Positions 52,740-61,995 of a stretch of 64,000 nucleotides of DNA are shown in pieces. The translations under genes were made by a program, and so were the position numbers. The stretch comes from an uncultured Clostridia bacterium. Lineage in GTDB: Bacteria; Bacillota; Clostridia; Oscillospirales; Ruminococcaceae. Location: contig CANRFB010000005.1 of the NCBI GenBank assembly GCA_947629785.1, forward strand, positions 1 to 64,000, given 5' to 3'. The first letter of the stretch is position 1. Each line of letters starts with the position of its first letter. A model generated the notes under the pieces. It was not told the DNA's origin, searched no databases, and worked only from the letters and a program-made list of their open reading frames with translations.

Positions 52740-53987
52740 ATGACTTATATCGAAACTTTAGGCGCAAACGCCAAGGCTTCCGAAAAGGCTTTGCGCTGCG
52801 CTTCCACGTCCGGAAAGGACAAGGCTCTTTCCGCAATTGCGGAAGCCCTTGAAAACAGGACGGAAGAAATACTTTCCGCCAACGGAAAGGACCTTGCGGC
52901 GGCTGAGAAAAACGGAATGTCCGCAGCTATGCAGGATCGTCTCCGCCTTACAAAAGAGCGCATAAAAGGCATTTCGGACGGTGTCCGCGACGTTATCAAA
53001 CTTGACGACCCCATCGGTTCGGCGGATTCGGGGTCTGTTCGCCCCAACGGTATGCGGATAACGAAAGTACGCGTTCCCCTTGGGGTAATAGGCATAATTT
53101 TTGAATCCCGCCCAAACGTTACCGTTGACGCGGCTGTTCTCTGCCTGAAAGCGGGAAATGTTGTCATTCTCCGCGGCGGAAAAGAGGCGTACAATTCCAA
53201 CAAGACCCTTTGCAATATAATGCGCGAAGCCATAACTTCCTGCGGATTCCCCGCCGACGCCATACAGTTCGTTGACGACACCACCCGCGAAGTTACCGCT
53301 CAGCTTATGAAATGCAACCGTTACCTTGACGTGCTTATCCCGAGGGGCGGCGCGGGACTTATCCGAGCTGTAAAGGAAAATGCTTCCGTTCCTGTAATTG
53401 AAACAGGGGTTGGAAACTGCCATGTATTTGTGGACGAGACTGCCGACCTTGAAATGGCTGTCAACATCGTTGACAACGGCAAGACTCAGCGCCCCTCCGT
53501 CTGCAACGCCGTAGAATCCCTGCTTGTTCACGAAAAAATTGCGGACAAGGCTTTGCCGCTTATCAAGAAACGCCTTGACGAGCATAATGTGGAATTCCGC
53601 GGCTGCGAAAAGACCGCCGCTATCCTCGGAGAATGTGTTGTTCCCGCCGCGGAGGAGGACTATGCAACGGAATTTCTGGACTATATAATTTCGGTAAAGG
53701 TGGTTTCGGGAATTGACGAGGCAATCGAGCATATTTCAAAATATTCCACGGGTCACAGCGAGTGCATTGTGACAAATTCCCTTGCAAACGCCGAGAAATT
53801 CAAGAACGAAATCGACGCGGCGGCGGTCTATGTGAACGCTTCCACACGTTTCACCGACGGAGGAATGTTCGGATTCGGCGCAGAAATAGGCATTTCCACG
53901 CAGAAACTCCACGCCCGCGGTCCTATGGGACTGAGAGAACTTACTTCCATGAAGTACCTTATTGACGGAAACGGTCAGATACGCTGA
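52740..53987 (+). CDS. proA: glutamate-5-semialdehyde dehydrogenase
   Basis: 415 residues. Reduces glutamyl 5-phosphate to glutamate semialdehyde with NADPH. The catalytic Cys lies in QRPSVCNAVESLLVH; ILRGGKEAYNSN and VIETGVGNCHVFVD are family signatures. ATG at 52740 with CGGAGG upstream; the track GTG at 52722 overlaps proB's end and has no site. Confidence 0.97.
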   Translation: MTYIETLGANAKASEKALRCASTSGKDKALSAIAEALENRTEEILSANGKDLAAAEKNGMSAAMQDRLRLTKERIKGISDGVRDVIKLDDPIGSADSGSVRPNGMRITKVRVPLGVIGIIFESRPNVTVDAAVLCLKAGNVVILRGGKEAYNSNKTLCNIMREAITSCGFPADAIQFVDDTTREVTAQLMKCNRYLDVLIPRGGAGLIRAVKENASVPVIETGVGNCHVFVDETADLEMAVNIVDNGKTQRPSVCNAVESLLVHEKIADKALPLIKKRLDEHNVEFRGCEKTAAILGECVVPAAEEDYATEFLDYIISVKVVSGIDEAIEHISKYSTGHSECIVTNSLANAEKFKNEIDAAAVYVNASTRFTDGGMFGFGAEIGISTQKLHARGPMGLRELTSMKYLIDGNGQIR

Positions 53988-54006
53988 TTACAGGAGCTGT
54001 TTAATT

Positions 54007-54966
54007 ATGAACGATGATAAAAAGGACATTTTCGATTATGAGACCTATATCAAGGGCGAAATCGGAAAGGTAAGGAAAATCGACCGAAAACCAAAGCCCA
54101 AGCCGACCCCGAAACCACAGCAGAAGCCCGCAAAATTCTCCTCTCTTGACCTTCCCGAAAAGCAGAAAAAGAAACAGTTGGAGAAAGAGGAATCCATTGA
54201 AAATATCCGCCGTATGTTCGGCGAAGCTCTGGACGAGTCCAAAGAGGAACTTGCGGAGTTCGCCGACGAACAGGTGGTGGATATGCCCGAAACAAACCCC
54301 GAGGGCGTTCGGAGAAAGCTGTATTTCCTTTTCGGGATAGTAATATCCGTTCTTGCGGTGATAGGGCTTATTTCCACAATAAATTTCACGGCGGACAAGA
54401 TAAAGGCTTTTGCGGACAACACACAGCAGAAAACCGAATTTGCGCGGTTTGTCTACCCCATTGTGATATGCGACCCCGCGCCGTTCAACCAGACGGTGAA
54501 ACTCCGCAACGATACCATGATAACCGCGGCTATATGGGATATTATCCTTTACGAGGACAAATCCAAGTATGAAGCGGATTTTGACATGATAATAGTTCCC
54601 GAACTGGACGTTGAACAGCACGGCACGAAACTTTTCGGGGCGGGGCTTAGTTTTGAACATCAGTCCATTCTCGGCGCGGACGTGCAGTTCTATTATGACG
54701 AAAGCATAAAGTCCTACCGTGTTCCCTCAAACCCGAAGTATTTTACCTATTCGCCGTATATTGAAAATATTTCCCGGGTCGGCGAGCGTTACACCCTTAC
54801 CGTGGGATATGTTTCGCCTACTCCCGCATGGCTCACCCTTACTTCCGAGGAAGAACCCGAACCCGAAAAGTATGTTGAATATGTGGTTTCCAAGCGCGGC
54901 GATGAAATGACCCTTGTTTCCATTCAGGAATCGGACATCAAAGTGGATTCTCCCCACGGACTCTGA
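54007..54966 (+). CDS. single-pass membrane protein of unknown function
   Basis: 319 residues. A Lys/Pro-rich cytoplasmic region (KPKPKPTPKPQQKP) and acidic helical segment (about 70-100) precede one membrane helix (about 103-125, LFGIVISVLAVIGLIS) and an extracellular beta-rich domain of about 190 residues. No family recognised. ATG at 54007 with ACAGGAG. It lies between proA (19 bases upstream) and ybaK (14 bases downstream), so it belongs to the operon. Confidence 0.7.
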   Translation: MNDDKKDIFDYETYIKGEIGKVRKIDRKPKPKPTPKPQQKPAKFSSLDLPEKQKKKQLEKEESIENIRRMFGEALDESKEELAEFADEQVVDMPETNPEGVRRKLYFLFGIVISVLAVIGLISTINFTADKIKAFADNTQQKTEFARFVYPIVICDPAPFNQTVKLRNDTMITAAIWDIILYEDKSKYEADFDMIIVPELDVEQHGTKLFGAGLSFEHQSILGADVQFYYDESIKSYRVPSNPKYFTYSPYIENISRVGERYTLTVGYVSPTPAWLTLTSEEEPEPEKYVEYVVSKRGDEMTLVSIQESDIKVDSPHGL

Positions 54967-54980
54967 TAAGGGGGCGCAAT

Positions 54981-55451
54981 ATGAACAGGACAAACGCGAT
55001 GCGGCTTTTAGACGCCGCGGGCATAGTTTTTGAAACGTCGGAGTACGAAGTGGACGAAAGCGACCTTTCGGGAACTCACGCGGCGGAAATGTTAGGGTTT
55101 GACCCGGATATTGTTTTCAAGACCCTTGTTTTAAAGGGCGACAAAACGGGGTATTTTGTCTGCTGTATTCCCGTAAACAAGGAACTTGACCTTAAAAAAG
55201 CGGCGAAAGTTTCGGGCAACAAGAAGTGCGAAATGCTTCATGTAAAAGACCTGCCCGGCGTAACGGGATATATCCGCGGGGGCTGTTCTCCCATAGGAAT
55301 GAAGAAGAAATTCCCCACCTATATAGATATTTCGGCGGAGGATAAGGAGAAATTTTCCGTAAGCGCAGGAGTCCGCGGCGCGCAGATAATTACTTCTCCC
55401 ACGCGGCTCTGCGAATATCTCGGCGCGGAATTCAAAGACATTACTGCATGA
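54981..55451 (+). CDS. ybaK: YbaK-type Cys-tRNA(Pro) deacylase
   Basis: 156 residues. Hydrolyses mischarged Cys-tRNA(Pro), a proofreading role. The conserved Lys of the family is in IVFKTLVLKGDK, and GYIRGGCSPIGMKKKFPTYID is the YbaK/EbsC signature loop. Its presence next to cysS and proBA in one gene run fits the cysteine/proline editing role. Confidence 0.92.
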   Translation: MNRTNAMRLLDAAGIVFETSEYEVDESDLSGTHAAEMLGFDPDIVFKTLVLKGDKTGYFVCCIPVNKELDLKKAAKVSGNKKCEMLHVKDLPGVTGYIRGGCSPIGMKKKFPTYIDISAEDKEKFSVSAGVRGAQIITSPTRLCEYLGAEFKDITA

Positions 55452-55466
55452 AAGGAATGATTTACT

Positions 55467-56711
55467 ATGAAAAGTGAGATACGGAACGCCGACCTCTGGG
55501 AAAGCGGCGAAATAAAAATTCAGTGGGTAAAAGGAAATATGCCGCTTCTGCGGGGTATTGAAGAAGAATTTGCCAAGGAAAAGCCGTTCAAGGGCATAAA
55601 AATTGCGCTTTCGGTACATCTTGAAGCGAAAACGGCATACTTGTGCCGCGTTTTAGCGGCAGGCGGCGCGGAAATGTACATTACGGGCAGCAATCCGCTT
55701 TCCACACAGGACGATGTGGCGGCGGCGCTTGTACACGGCGGCTTGAACGTTTTTGCATGGTACAATGCCACTCCCGAAGAATACCACCGCCACACTTCCG
55801 CGGTCATAGAAGCGGGTCCGAATATCATAATAGACGACGGCGGCGACCTTGTAAATCTTATCCATAACGAATATCCCGAAAAGATAGCGGACGTCATAGG
55901 CGGCTGCGAGGAGACCACCACGGGAATTATCCGCCTTATTGCCATGGCAAAGGAAAACAGGCTGAAATTTCCAATGGTTCTGGTAAACAACGCCGACTGC
56001 AAGCATCTTTTCGATAACCGTTATGGCACGGGGCAATCCGTCTGGGACGGCATAAACCGCACAACTAACCTTATTGTAGCAGGAAAAAACGTTGTAGTCG
56101 CGGGTTACGGCTGGTGCGGAAAGGGTGTTTCAATGCGTGCAAAAGGCTTGGGCGCGGAAGTTATCGTTACGGAAATTGACCCCATAAAGGCTATGGAAGC
56201 GGTAATGGACGGTTTCAAAGTAATGAAAATGACCGAAGCCGCGAAGATAGGGGATTTCTTCATAACTGTAACAGGCTGTCGGGACGTTATCACCGAGGAA
56301 AGTTTCCGCGTTATGAAAGACGGGGCTATCTGCTGCAACGCGGGGCATTTTGACGTGGAAGTTGACGTTGCCACATTAAAGAAAATCGCCGTTGAGACCA
56401 AGACCGCCCGGAATAACATTCAGGGCTATAAGCTTGACAACGGCAAGTGGATATATGTTATTGCCGAGGGACGTCTTGTGAACCTTGCGGCGGGCGACGG
56501 ACACCCCGCGGAAATAATGGATATGAGTTTTGCCATACAGGCGCTGTCCGCGCTTCATCTTGTGAAGAACAGAGGACAGCTTGACGAAAAGATAATTGAA
56601 GTTCCCAAGTACATTGACCGTCAGGTTGCAGAGCGCAAAATACGTTCATGGGGAATGGAGATAGACAAGCTTACGGACGTTCAGGAGAAATACCTTAACA
56701 GTTCCTTATAA
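55467..56711 (+). CDS. ahcY: adenosylhomocysteinase
   Basis: 414 residues. Splits S-adenosylhomocysteine into adenosine and homocysteine to recycle methyl cycle products. Substrate-binding HLEAKTAYL, TGSNPLSTQDDVAAAL and the NAD-binding VVVAGYGWCGKGVSMRAKGL are intact; the KIGDFFITVTG stretch follows. The C-terminal extension of eukaryotic enzymes is absent, as in other short bacterial forms. ATG with GAAAGGA upstream. Last gene of the plus run before a hairpin-rich gap. Confidence 0.95.
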   Translation: MKSEIRNADLWESGEIKIQWVKGNMPLLRGIEEEFAKEKPFKGIKIALSVHLEAKTAYLCRVLAAGGAEMYITGSNPLSTQDDVAAALVHGGLNVFAWYNATPEEYHRHTSAVIEAGPNIIIDDGGDLVNLIHNEYPEKIADVIGGCEETTTGIIRLIAMAKENRLKFPMVLVNNADCKHLFDNRYGTGQSVWDGINRTTNLIVAGKNVVVAGYGWCGKGVSMRAKGLGAEVIVTEIDPIKAMEAVMDGFKVMKMTEAAKIGDFFITVTGCRDVITEESFRVMKDGAICCNAGHFDVEVDVATLKKIAVETKTARNNIQGYKLDNGKWIYVIAEGRLVNLAAGDGHPAEIMDMSFAIQALSALHLVKNRGQLDEKIIEVPKYIDRQVAERKIRSWGMEIDKLTDVQEKYLNSSL

Positions 56712-56728
56712 AATACTAATCCCTCATT

Positions 56729-56797
56729 AAAGTGTAGACAAAAAATCTGCGCAAAAACACATATATTCAAGTTTTTGCTTGATTTTTTGTACACTTT
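56729..56797. repeat. long imperfect hairpin after ahcY
   Basis: AAAGTGTAGACAAAAAATCT... (from 56729) pairs with the inverted ...GATTTTTTGTACACTTT (to 56797) over about 27 pairs with two small bulges and a 12-base loop. It may be a terminator or an AT-rich processing element. Confidence 0.6.
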
Positions 56798-56821
56798 ATA
56801 ATCGGGATAAGTATAAAATCT

Positions 56822-56847
56822 GCGGCGGCTTTTTAAGCCGCCGTTTT
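56822..56847. terminator. bidirectional terminator ahcY / DUF58
   Basis: CGGCGGC / GCCGCCG stem with loop TTTTTAA and T runs on both strands, between the convergent genes and touching the DUF58 stop codon. Confidence 0.7.
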
Positions 56848-58025
56848 CATGTTTGTTTATAAATATTTTCGTTAAGGTTTTCCGCAAGGGAATATATTAT
56901 TTCCGCGGAGGAAAAGCCCGTGTCCTTGCTCTGTTCCGAGGGGGCGGCGGTACAGAATACCGTCAGCGCAGTCTCGCCGCATATCCGCAGAAGTTCCTCG
57001 GTAAAGGCTTTGCCGTCGTCCTTGGAAACAGCCAACACCCGCGAACAGCCTTTCCTCAGTATGTCCGAAAGCCCGCGTATGCAGCTTTCGTCGGTAACGC
57101 GTTTCCCGAAAGATACCGTTCCGCCGCACATTTCCGTAAACGCCGCGGCAAAATCTTCACTTTCCGTAATATGCGCCGTGAAAAGCGTTCCGTCCTCGGC
57201 AGGGGCGGCAATTATATGAGCGGAATGAAGTTTCACAAGGAACGCCGAAAGCGTGGCGGCAATATCAAGCATTGCGTCAAAATCATCACAGTTCCCGCAG
57301 GAACCCGTATCGCATAGGATAAGAACTCTGTCGGCAGCGGGCAGGGAAAGTTCCTTTACTATGAATTCCTCGCCGCGGCTGCTTAATTTCCAGTGAATAC
57401 GGTTCATGCTGTCGCCGGAACGGTATTCCCGCAACTCAAATATTTCGGACGGGTCGTCGCCCGGGGAAACTGCGGAAAACTTGTCGCTTTCGCTGTAAAC
57501 GGAAGAATTCTTTTCGGAATTCGGGTAAAACTCATAGGTTGACGGCATGACGGTTATTCTGTCGCTTAGCCTGAATTTTCGGGGAATTGCCGTAAGCCCC
57601 AGCAGGTCGCCGATAACGGCGTATTTTACCGAAATATCCACATACCCGCAGTGAACGGGCGTGAACCCAACCGTAAGGGTTTCCTTGGAACGGGGACTTA
57701 CCGGCGCTGAAACGATATATTTTTCCGCTTTGGGCTTGTCCGGCGGGAAACAGCTTATATACCTGAATTTCAGCTTTACCGACGCCACAGGCAGGAACGA
57801 ACGGTTTTCAACGGTTATTCTCAGAAGTTCCCGTTTCCCCCGCCCTGCCGCTCCCGAAATGTCCGCCGCCGAGATTTTCAGGAAAAACGACTGCACTGTC
57901 AGCATTACGAAAAGCGCAAGCGGCAGCACAAGCAAAAATACAAGGAGTATAAACGACAGGTCGCCTTTATACAGAGCGTGAAAAACACACATTAAGAACG
58001 TAAGTACGATATATATAATGCGCAA
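56847..58025 (-). CDS. DUF58 domain protein
   Basis: 392 residues. Two N-terminal membrane helices (about 1-45) precede a beta-sandwich and a C-terminal von Willebrand-like DUF58 domain with EYRSGDSMNRIHWKLSSRGEEF, the family signature, and LILCDTGS near the metal site. DUF58 proteins pair with MoxR ATPases, often with a transglutaminase; none is here. I chose TTG at 58025, ten bases after AAAGGAGG; the longer track start overlaps moxR and has no site. Confidence 0.85.
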   Translation of the reverse strand: MRIIYIVLTFLMCVFHALYKGDLSFILLVFLLVLPLALFVMLTVQSFFLKISAADISGAAGRGKRELLRITVENRSFLPVASVKLKFRYISCFPPDKPKAEKYIVSAPVSPRSKETLTVGFTPVHCGYVDISVKYAVIGDLLGLTAIPRKFRLSDRITVMPSTYEFYPNSEKNSSVYSESDKFSAVSPGDDPSEIFELREYRSGDSMNRIHWKLSSRGEEFIVKELSLPAADRVLILCDTGSCGNCDDFDAMLDIAATLSAFLVKLHSAHIIAAPAEDGTLFTAHITESEDFAAAFTEMCGGTVSFGKRVTDESCIRGLSDILRKGCSRVLAVSKDDGKAFTEELLRICGETALTVFCTAAPSEQSKDTGFSSAEIIYSLAENLNENIYKQT

Positions 58026-58050
58026 AACGCGCCCGCCTCCTTTCGGAAAG

Positions 58051-59007
58051 TCATATTTTCGGAGCGGGAGTCCGCGCGCTAATGTCGTTGAGAACGTCGC
58101 GGACGGCAACGCCTGCGGCTTTGGCTTTCGGGGTAAGGAGTATGCGGTGTTCCGCCACATCGTTAAGTACGAACTTCACATCTTCGGGAATGACGTATCC
58201 GCGCCCGCTAAGAAGCGCCGCCGCTTTTGACATCATGGAAAGGGCAATTGCTCCGCGGGGGCTTAAACCGAGCCGCACCTGCGAATGTGCGCGGCTTGCG
58301 GCGGCTATCGAAGCGATATATCTGTAAATTTTATCGTCGGCAAAAATCTCCTCCGCCGCTTTCTGCATGGCAATAATATCTTCGGCAGCGGCTGCGGGAA
58401 CAATGCTTTCAGTGCGGTCGGAACTTTCCTTTGATTTCAGAATTGCAATTTCGCTGTCAAGGTCGGGATAGCCCATTGAAAGCCGCACGATAAATCTGTC
58501 AAGCTGGGATTCGGGAAGCATCTGCGTTCCCACCGAACCGATAGGATTCTGGGTAGCGATAACGATAAACGGCTTGGGAAGCTTATGGGTAACGCCGTCC
58601 ACGGTCACCGCGCCCTCCTCCATGGCTTCAAGAAGCGCGCTCTGGGTCTTGCTGGAAGTACGGTTTATCTCGTCCGCAAGGAACAGGCTGCAAATTGCGG
58701 CGCCGGGTTTATAGTCAAACGCCCCTGTCTGTCTGTTGTAAACGGTAAATCCCGTAACATCGGCGGGGAGAACATCGGGAGTAAACTGCATACGTTTATA
58801 GTCAAGGGACATAGCCTTTGAAAAAGCAAGGGCGAGGGTAGTTTTCCCCACGCCGGGGATATCGTCAAGCAGGATATGCCCGCCGGCGATAATGGCAAGC
58901 AGGGATTTTATAATAATATCGTTCTTGCCTATAACGGCTTTCTGCACTTCCTCAATGATATTCTTAGCCATGGGCATTATATGCGTTTTTATGTTCTGTT
59001 CGGTCAT
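58051..59007 (-). CDS. MoxR-family AAA ATPase
   Basis: 318 residues. Chaperone-like AAA+ ATPase, usually acting with DUF58/VWA proteins in cell-surface complex assembly. Walker A is LDDIPGVGKTTLALAF, Walker B LFLADEINRTSSKTQSALLEAM, and sensor/Arg finger segments (ATQNPIGSVGTQMLPESQLDRF) are intact. ATG at 59007 follows AAAGGAG with a long 14-base gap. It overlaps nothing and is 25 bases upstream of the DUF58 start. Confidence 0.93.
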   Translation of the reverse strand: MTEQNIKTHIMPMAKNIIEEVQKAVIGKNDIIIKSLLAIIAGGHILLDDIPGVGKTTLALAFSKAMSLDYKRMQFTPDVLPADVTGFTVYNRQTGAFDYKPGAAICSLFLADEINRTSSKTQSALLEAMEEGAVTVDGVTHKLPKPFIVIATQNPIGSVGTQMLPESQLDRFIVRLSMGYPDLDSEIAILKSKESSDRTESIVPAAAAEDIIAMQKAAEEIFADDKIYRYIASIAAASRAHSQVRLGLSPRGAIALSMMSKAAALLSGRGYVIPEDVKFVLNDVAEHRILLTPKAKAAGVAVRDVLNDISARTPAPKI

Positions 59008-59047
59008 AACTTATGGGTTTGCTCCTTTCGCGGAATTGTTATTGTTA

Positions 59048-59365
59048 TCATGATCCATAAATTACCTTTCTGTCTGTTTCAAGTTCTTCAATAAGTTTTT
59101 TATACCGCGTGTCATTGCGGTTACTATTGATCTGAGATTCTGTCAACAGGTCGATCTTTTTATCAAAAGCGTTTTTCAGTTCTTCATAAAAGCCAAAAAA
59201 TTTCAGACCTTTTAATTGCTCAGCATCAACTATCAGATCGACATCACTTTCCTCAACGGCTTCACCTCTGGCATAAGAACCAAACAAACAAATTCTGCTG
59301 ATTGGATAGTTGTCGGCTATGATTTTAACTTTATCGGTTATTTCTTTAATATTATACACACACAT
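59048..59365 (-). CDS. orphan minimal nucleotidyltransferase
   Basis: 105 residues. Nucleotidyltransferase (MNT) fold with GSYARGEAVEESDVDLIVD, the two metal-binding Asp being in DVDL, and a third acidic residue in KKIDLLT. Minimal MNT proteins usually pair with a HEPN protein as a toxin-antitoxin module (MNT/HEPN); no HEPN gene is adjacent on either strand. ATG at 59365 with AAGG upstream, promoter TTGACA-N17-TATAAT at 59406-59434. Cytoplasmic. Could be a solitary antitoxin or tRNA-nucleotidylating enzyme. Confidence 0.8.
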   Translation of the reverse strand: MCVYNIKEITDKVKIIADNYPISRICLFGSYARGEAVEESDVDLIVDAEQLKGLKFFGFYEELKNAFDKKIDLLTESQINSNRNDTRYKKLIEELETDRKVIYGS

Positions 59366-59405
59366 AAACACGCCGCCTTATCATTACTTGACTTGATCAA
59401 GTACA

Positions 59406-59434
59406 ATTATACACTAATTTAAAGGCTTTGTCAA
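59406..59434 (-). promoter_or_regulatory. consensus promoter of nucleotidyltransferase gene
   Basis: Minus strand TTGACA, 17-bp spacer, TATAAT; 41 bases to the start codon. Confidence 0.8.
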
Positions 59435-59601
59435 TTATTTATGATAAAGGCAGCATGGTATTTCAACAAGTTAAAATTTGTTTAATAATTTATGACTTTT
59501 AAATGACGAAAGTACAAAATTCACTATACAATTAATTTATTGAAATTATATTCATAATTTATTCGCTTATTGAACCCTCATGCTTTTTTTGCCAAAAACT
59601 A
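59435..59601. other. AT-rich intergenic DNA
   Basis: Very AT-rich stretch between divergent promoters; no gene, repeat or hairpin of note. Confidence 0.5.
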
Positions 59602-59630
59602 TTGACATTGGCAGAAAAATGCTGTATAAT
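59602..59630 (+). promoter_or_regulatory. consensus promoter of LRR lipoprotein gene
   Basis: TTGACA, 17-bp spacer, TATAAT; start near 59637. Confidence 0.8.
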
Positions 59631-59636
59631 TAATGT

Positions 59637-59879
59637 GTATCTTGATTTTTTGTGTATTCGGAGCAATCAAAAAGATGAATGCTGCGGCAATGTCTTTGAT
59701 CTCGGATCGGCATAAGCTCCCCCGCTTCGAGCATAGACTTGATTTTCCATTTTTTGTGTAAAATATTTTGCCGGTACCGGAATGAAAGCTTTGATCCTTT
59801 ACGCGCATTGACTGTCTGCGGCAATTATGTTTGTCACAGGCTTTTTTGTTTGGTTTCCGAGCCGAAAGGAATGTAATTT
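59637..59879 (+). promoter_or_regulatory. long structured leader of LRR lipoprotein gene
   Basis: About 243 bases. GGAGC (59660-59664) can pair with GCTCC (59716-59720), enclosing a stem AATCAAAAAGA / TCTTTGAT. The phrase CTGCGGCAAT occurs at about 59681 and again near 59813, and CTTGATTTT..TTTGTGTA occurs twice. No known riboswitch class is recognised. The minus ORFs in the track across this region are not supported. Confidence 0.4.
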
Positions 59880-60902
59880 ATGAAAATTTTCAATATACGC
59901 CGCTTTGTTTCCGCAGCCGTTCTTGCGGGAATGGTGTTATCCTTTGCAGCTTGTAAAGACGGCACTTCCGCCGAAGCAGAAACTACCCTTGACGCTTCGG
60001 GTTATGAGTCCCGCATAAGCGAACTGGAAAGTCAGGTGGAATCCCTGCGGGCGGAAACCGTTGCAAATATCAAATTCAAGGACAAGAACGACTATATCAT
60101 GGGCAAGGATAACCCCGCCGTCAGCGAAGCCGCCGCGTTCAAGGAGGAAGCTATGGCTGATATGCCCGAAACCATTACCATCAAAGGCACCGAATACAGC
60201 ACAAAACTTACTTCCCTGACCCTTAATAATATGTCGCTGACGGACGACGACATAAAAGATTTAAAATATATGGTAAATCTTACCGAACTGCATATCTATC
60301 AGAATAAGATCACCGACATTTCGCCCATAAGAGGACTTACCGACTTGCAGACGCTCTCGCTGTTCAATAATCAGATAAGCGACCTTTCACCGCTGGCAGG
60401 GCTTGTTTCTCTTGAATCCCTTTATCTGCGGGCAAATGAAATAACGGATATTTCCCCGCTGGACGGGCTTTACAGGCTGAAATCCCTTGACCTGTCAGAA
60501 AATTCCATAAACGACATTTCCCCGCTTCTGGAACTGCACGAACTTACGCTTCTCAGGCTGAATGATAACAATATTTCCGATATTTCCGCGCTTAGCGGCA
60601 TGAAAAGCATGAGCAGACTGCATTTGCAGGACAACAATATCTCGGATATAACACCCGTTTCAAATATGGAGGACCTTACGGAAATTTACCTGCAAAACAA
60701 CAATGTTTCAGACGTTGAACCGCTTATGTCGCTTACTTCTCTTGGCTGGATAAAATTAGGAAACAACCCCGTTCAGAACCTTACTCCACTTACAAATCTC
60801 GTGGGGCTGAAAAAGCTTTATATTGAGGGTGTGGAGATTTCCGACGAGGAATTACAGGCTTTCGCGGACAAAATGCCCGATACAACGATCGTGACCCGCT
60901 GA
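59880..60902 (+). CDS. leucine-rich-repeat lipoprotein
   Basis: 340 residues. Signal peptide with lipobox LSFAAC, then a short coiled coil (about 40-60) and about nine 22-residue leucine-rich repeats of the internalin type (LTELHIYQNKITDISPIRGL, LESLYLRANEITDISPLDGL). A surface-exposed binding protein lipid-anchored to the membrane. Partner unknown. ATG at 59880 with GAAAGGAA upstream. It is 52 bases upstream of aroF but its role in that pathway is not evident. Confidence 0.88.
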   Translation: MKIFNIRRFVSAAVLAGMVLSFAACKDGTSAEAETTLDASGYESRISELESQVESLRAETVANIKFKDKNDYIMGKDNPAVSEAAAFKEEAMADMPETITIKGTEYSTKLTSLTLNNMSLTDDDIKDLKYMVNLTELHIYQNKITDISPIRGLTDLQTLSLFNNQISDLSPLAGLVSLESLYLRANEITDISPLDGLYRLKSLDLSENSINDISPLLELHELTLLRLNDNNISDISALSGMKSMSRLHLQDNNISDITPVSNMEDLTEIYLQNNNVSDVEPLMSLTSLGWIKLGNNPVQNLTPLTNLVGLKKLYIEGVEISDEELQAFADKMPDTTIVTR

Positions 60903-60954
60903 CGAATATACGGGTTCAGATAAATGCAATTTTTAAATTTCGGAGGAAACAAAA

Positions 60955-61971
60955 ATGATCATTATTCTCAAAAAAGGCGCGCAGTCGGACTCCGTCCGCA
61001 GACTGGAAGATAACCTTAAAGCACAAGGCGTAAGCGTTAACCATATTGAGGGCGCAACTCAGAACATCATCGGTCTGGTGGGAGATACTTCCGCAATAGA
61101 CGTTGAAAATATACTCGCTCAGGACTGCGTTGAAAATATCAGGCGCGTTCAGGAACCTTACAAGAAAGCCAACAGAAAGTTCCACCCCGATGATACCGTT
61201 ATCCCCGTCAAGAATACCGTTATCGGAAACGGCTCTTTGCAGATAATCGCGGGTCCCTGCTCGGTTGAAAGCGAGGAACAGATCATAACCACCGCTATTG
61301 CCGTTAAGGAAGCTGGAGCTACCATGCTCCGCGGCGGCGCGTTCAAGCCGAGAACTTCCCCCTATTCTTTCCAAGGACTGGGGGCAGAGGGCATAAAGCT
61401 TCTCATCAAAGCAAGGAACGAAACGGGACTTCCCATTGTTACCGAGATCATGGACTGCTCTGACATCGACCTTTTTGCAGATGTGGACGTTATTCAGGTA
61501 GGGGCAAGGAATATGCAGAATTTCAGGCTTCTGAAACTTCTGGGTCAGTGCGACAAGCCCATACTTCTTAAAAGAGGTCTTGCCAACACCATGGAGGAGA
61601 CTCTCATGTCCGCCGAATATATCATGGCGGAGGGAAATATGAACGTTATCCTCTGCGAAAGAGGCATACGCACATTTGAAACAATGACAAGGAATACTCT
61701 GGATATTTCCGCCGTTCCTCTTTTCAAGGAAAAATCACATCTTCCCGTATGCGTTGACCCGTCTCACGCAACAGGAATAGTTTCCCTTATAGAACCCATG
61801 TCCCTTGCGGCTGTAGTTGCAGGCGCGGACGCTCTGGAAATCGAAGTCCACAACGACCCCAAGAGCGCACTTTCGGACGGCGGTCAGCAGCTTACTCCCG
61901 CAAGATTTGCGGATATTATGAAGAAGATACAAAGTCTTACTTCCTACCTCGGAAGAACTATCGGAAAGTAA
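60955..61971 (+). CDS. aroF: 3-deoxy-7-phosphoheptulonate synthase
   Basis: 338 residues. Condenses phosphoenolpyruvate and erythrose 4-phosphate, first step of the shikimate pathway. The N-terminal ferredoxin-like regulatory domain (about 1-70) and TIM barrel match the AroF/AroG I-beta type. IIAGPCSVES with metal Cys, LRGGAFKPRTSPYSFQGLG and CVDPSHATG with metal His are visible. ATG with CGGAGG. The N-terminal domain suggests feedback inhibition by an aromatic amino acid. Confidence 0.95.
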   Translation: MIIILKKGAQSDSVRRLEDNLKAQGVSVNHIEGATQNIIGLVGDTSAIDVENILAQDCVENIRRVQEPYKKANRKFHPDDTVIPVKNTVIGNGSLQIIAGPCSVESEEQIITTAIAVKEAGATMLRGGAFKPRTSPYSFQGLGAEGIKLLIKARNETGLPIVTEIMDCSDIDLFADVDVIQVGARNMQNFRLLKLLGQCDKPILLKRGLANTMEETLMSAEYIMAEGNMNVILCERGIRTFETMTRNTLDISAVPLFKEKSHLPVCVDPSHATGIVSLIEPMSLAAVVAGADALEIEVHNDPKSALSDGGQQLTPARFADIMKKIQSLTSYLGRTIGK

Positions 61972-61995
61972 TTTTTGAAACAGGAGCTGATTTCC

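Noticed and set aside
59599-59824. Two small minus ORFs over the LRR leader
   Set aside because: They cross the consensus promoter of the LRR gene and lack ribosome binding sites.
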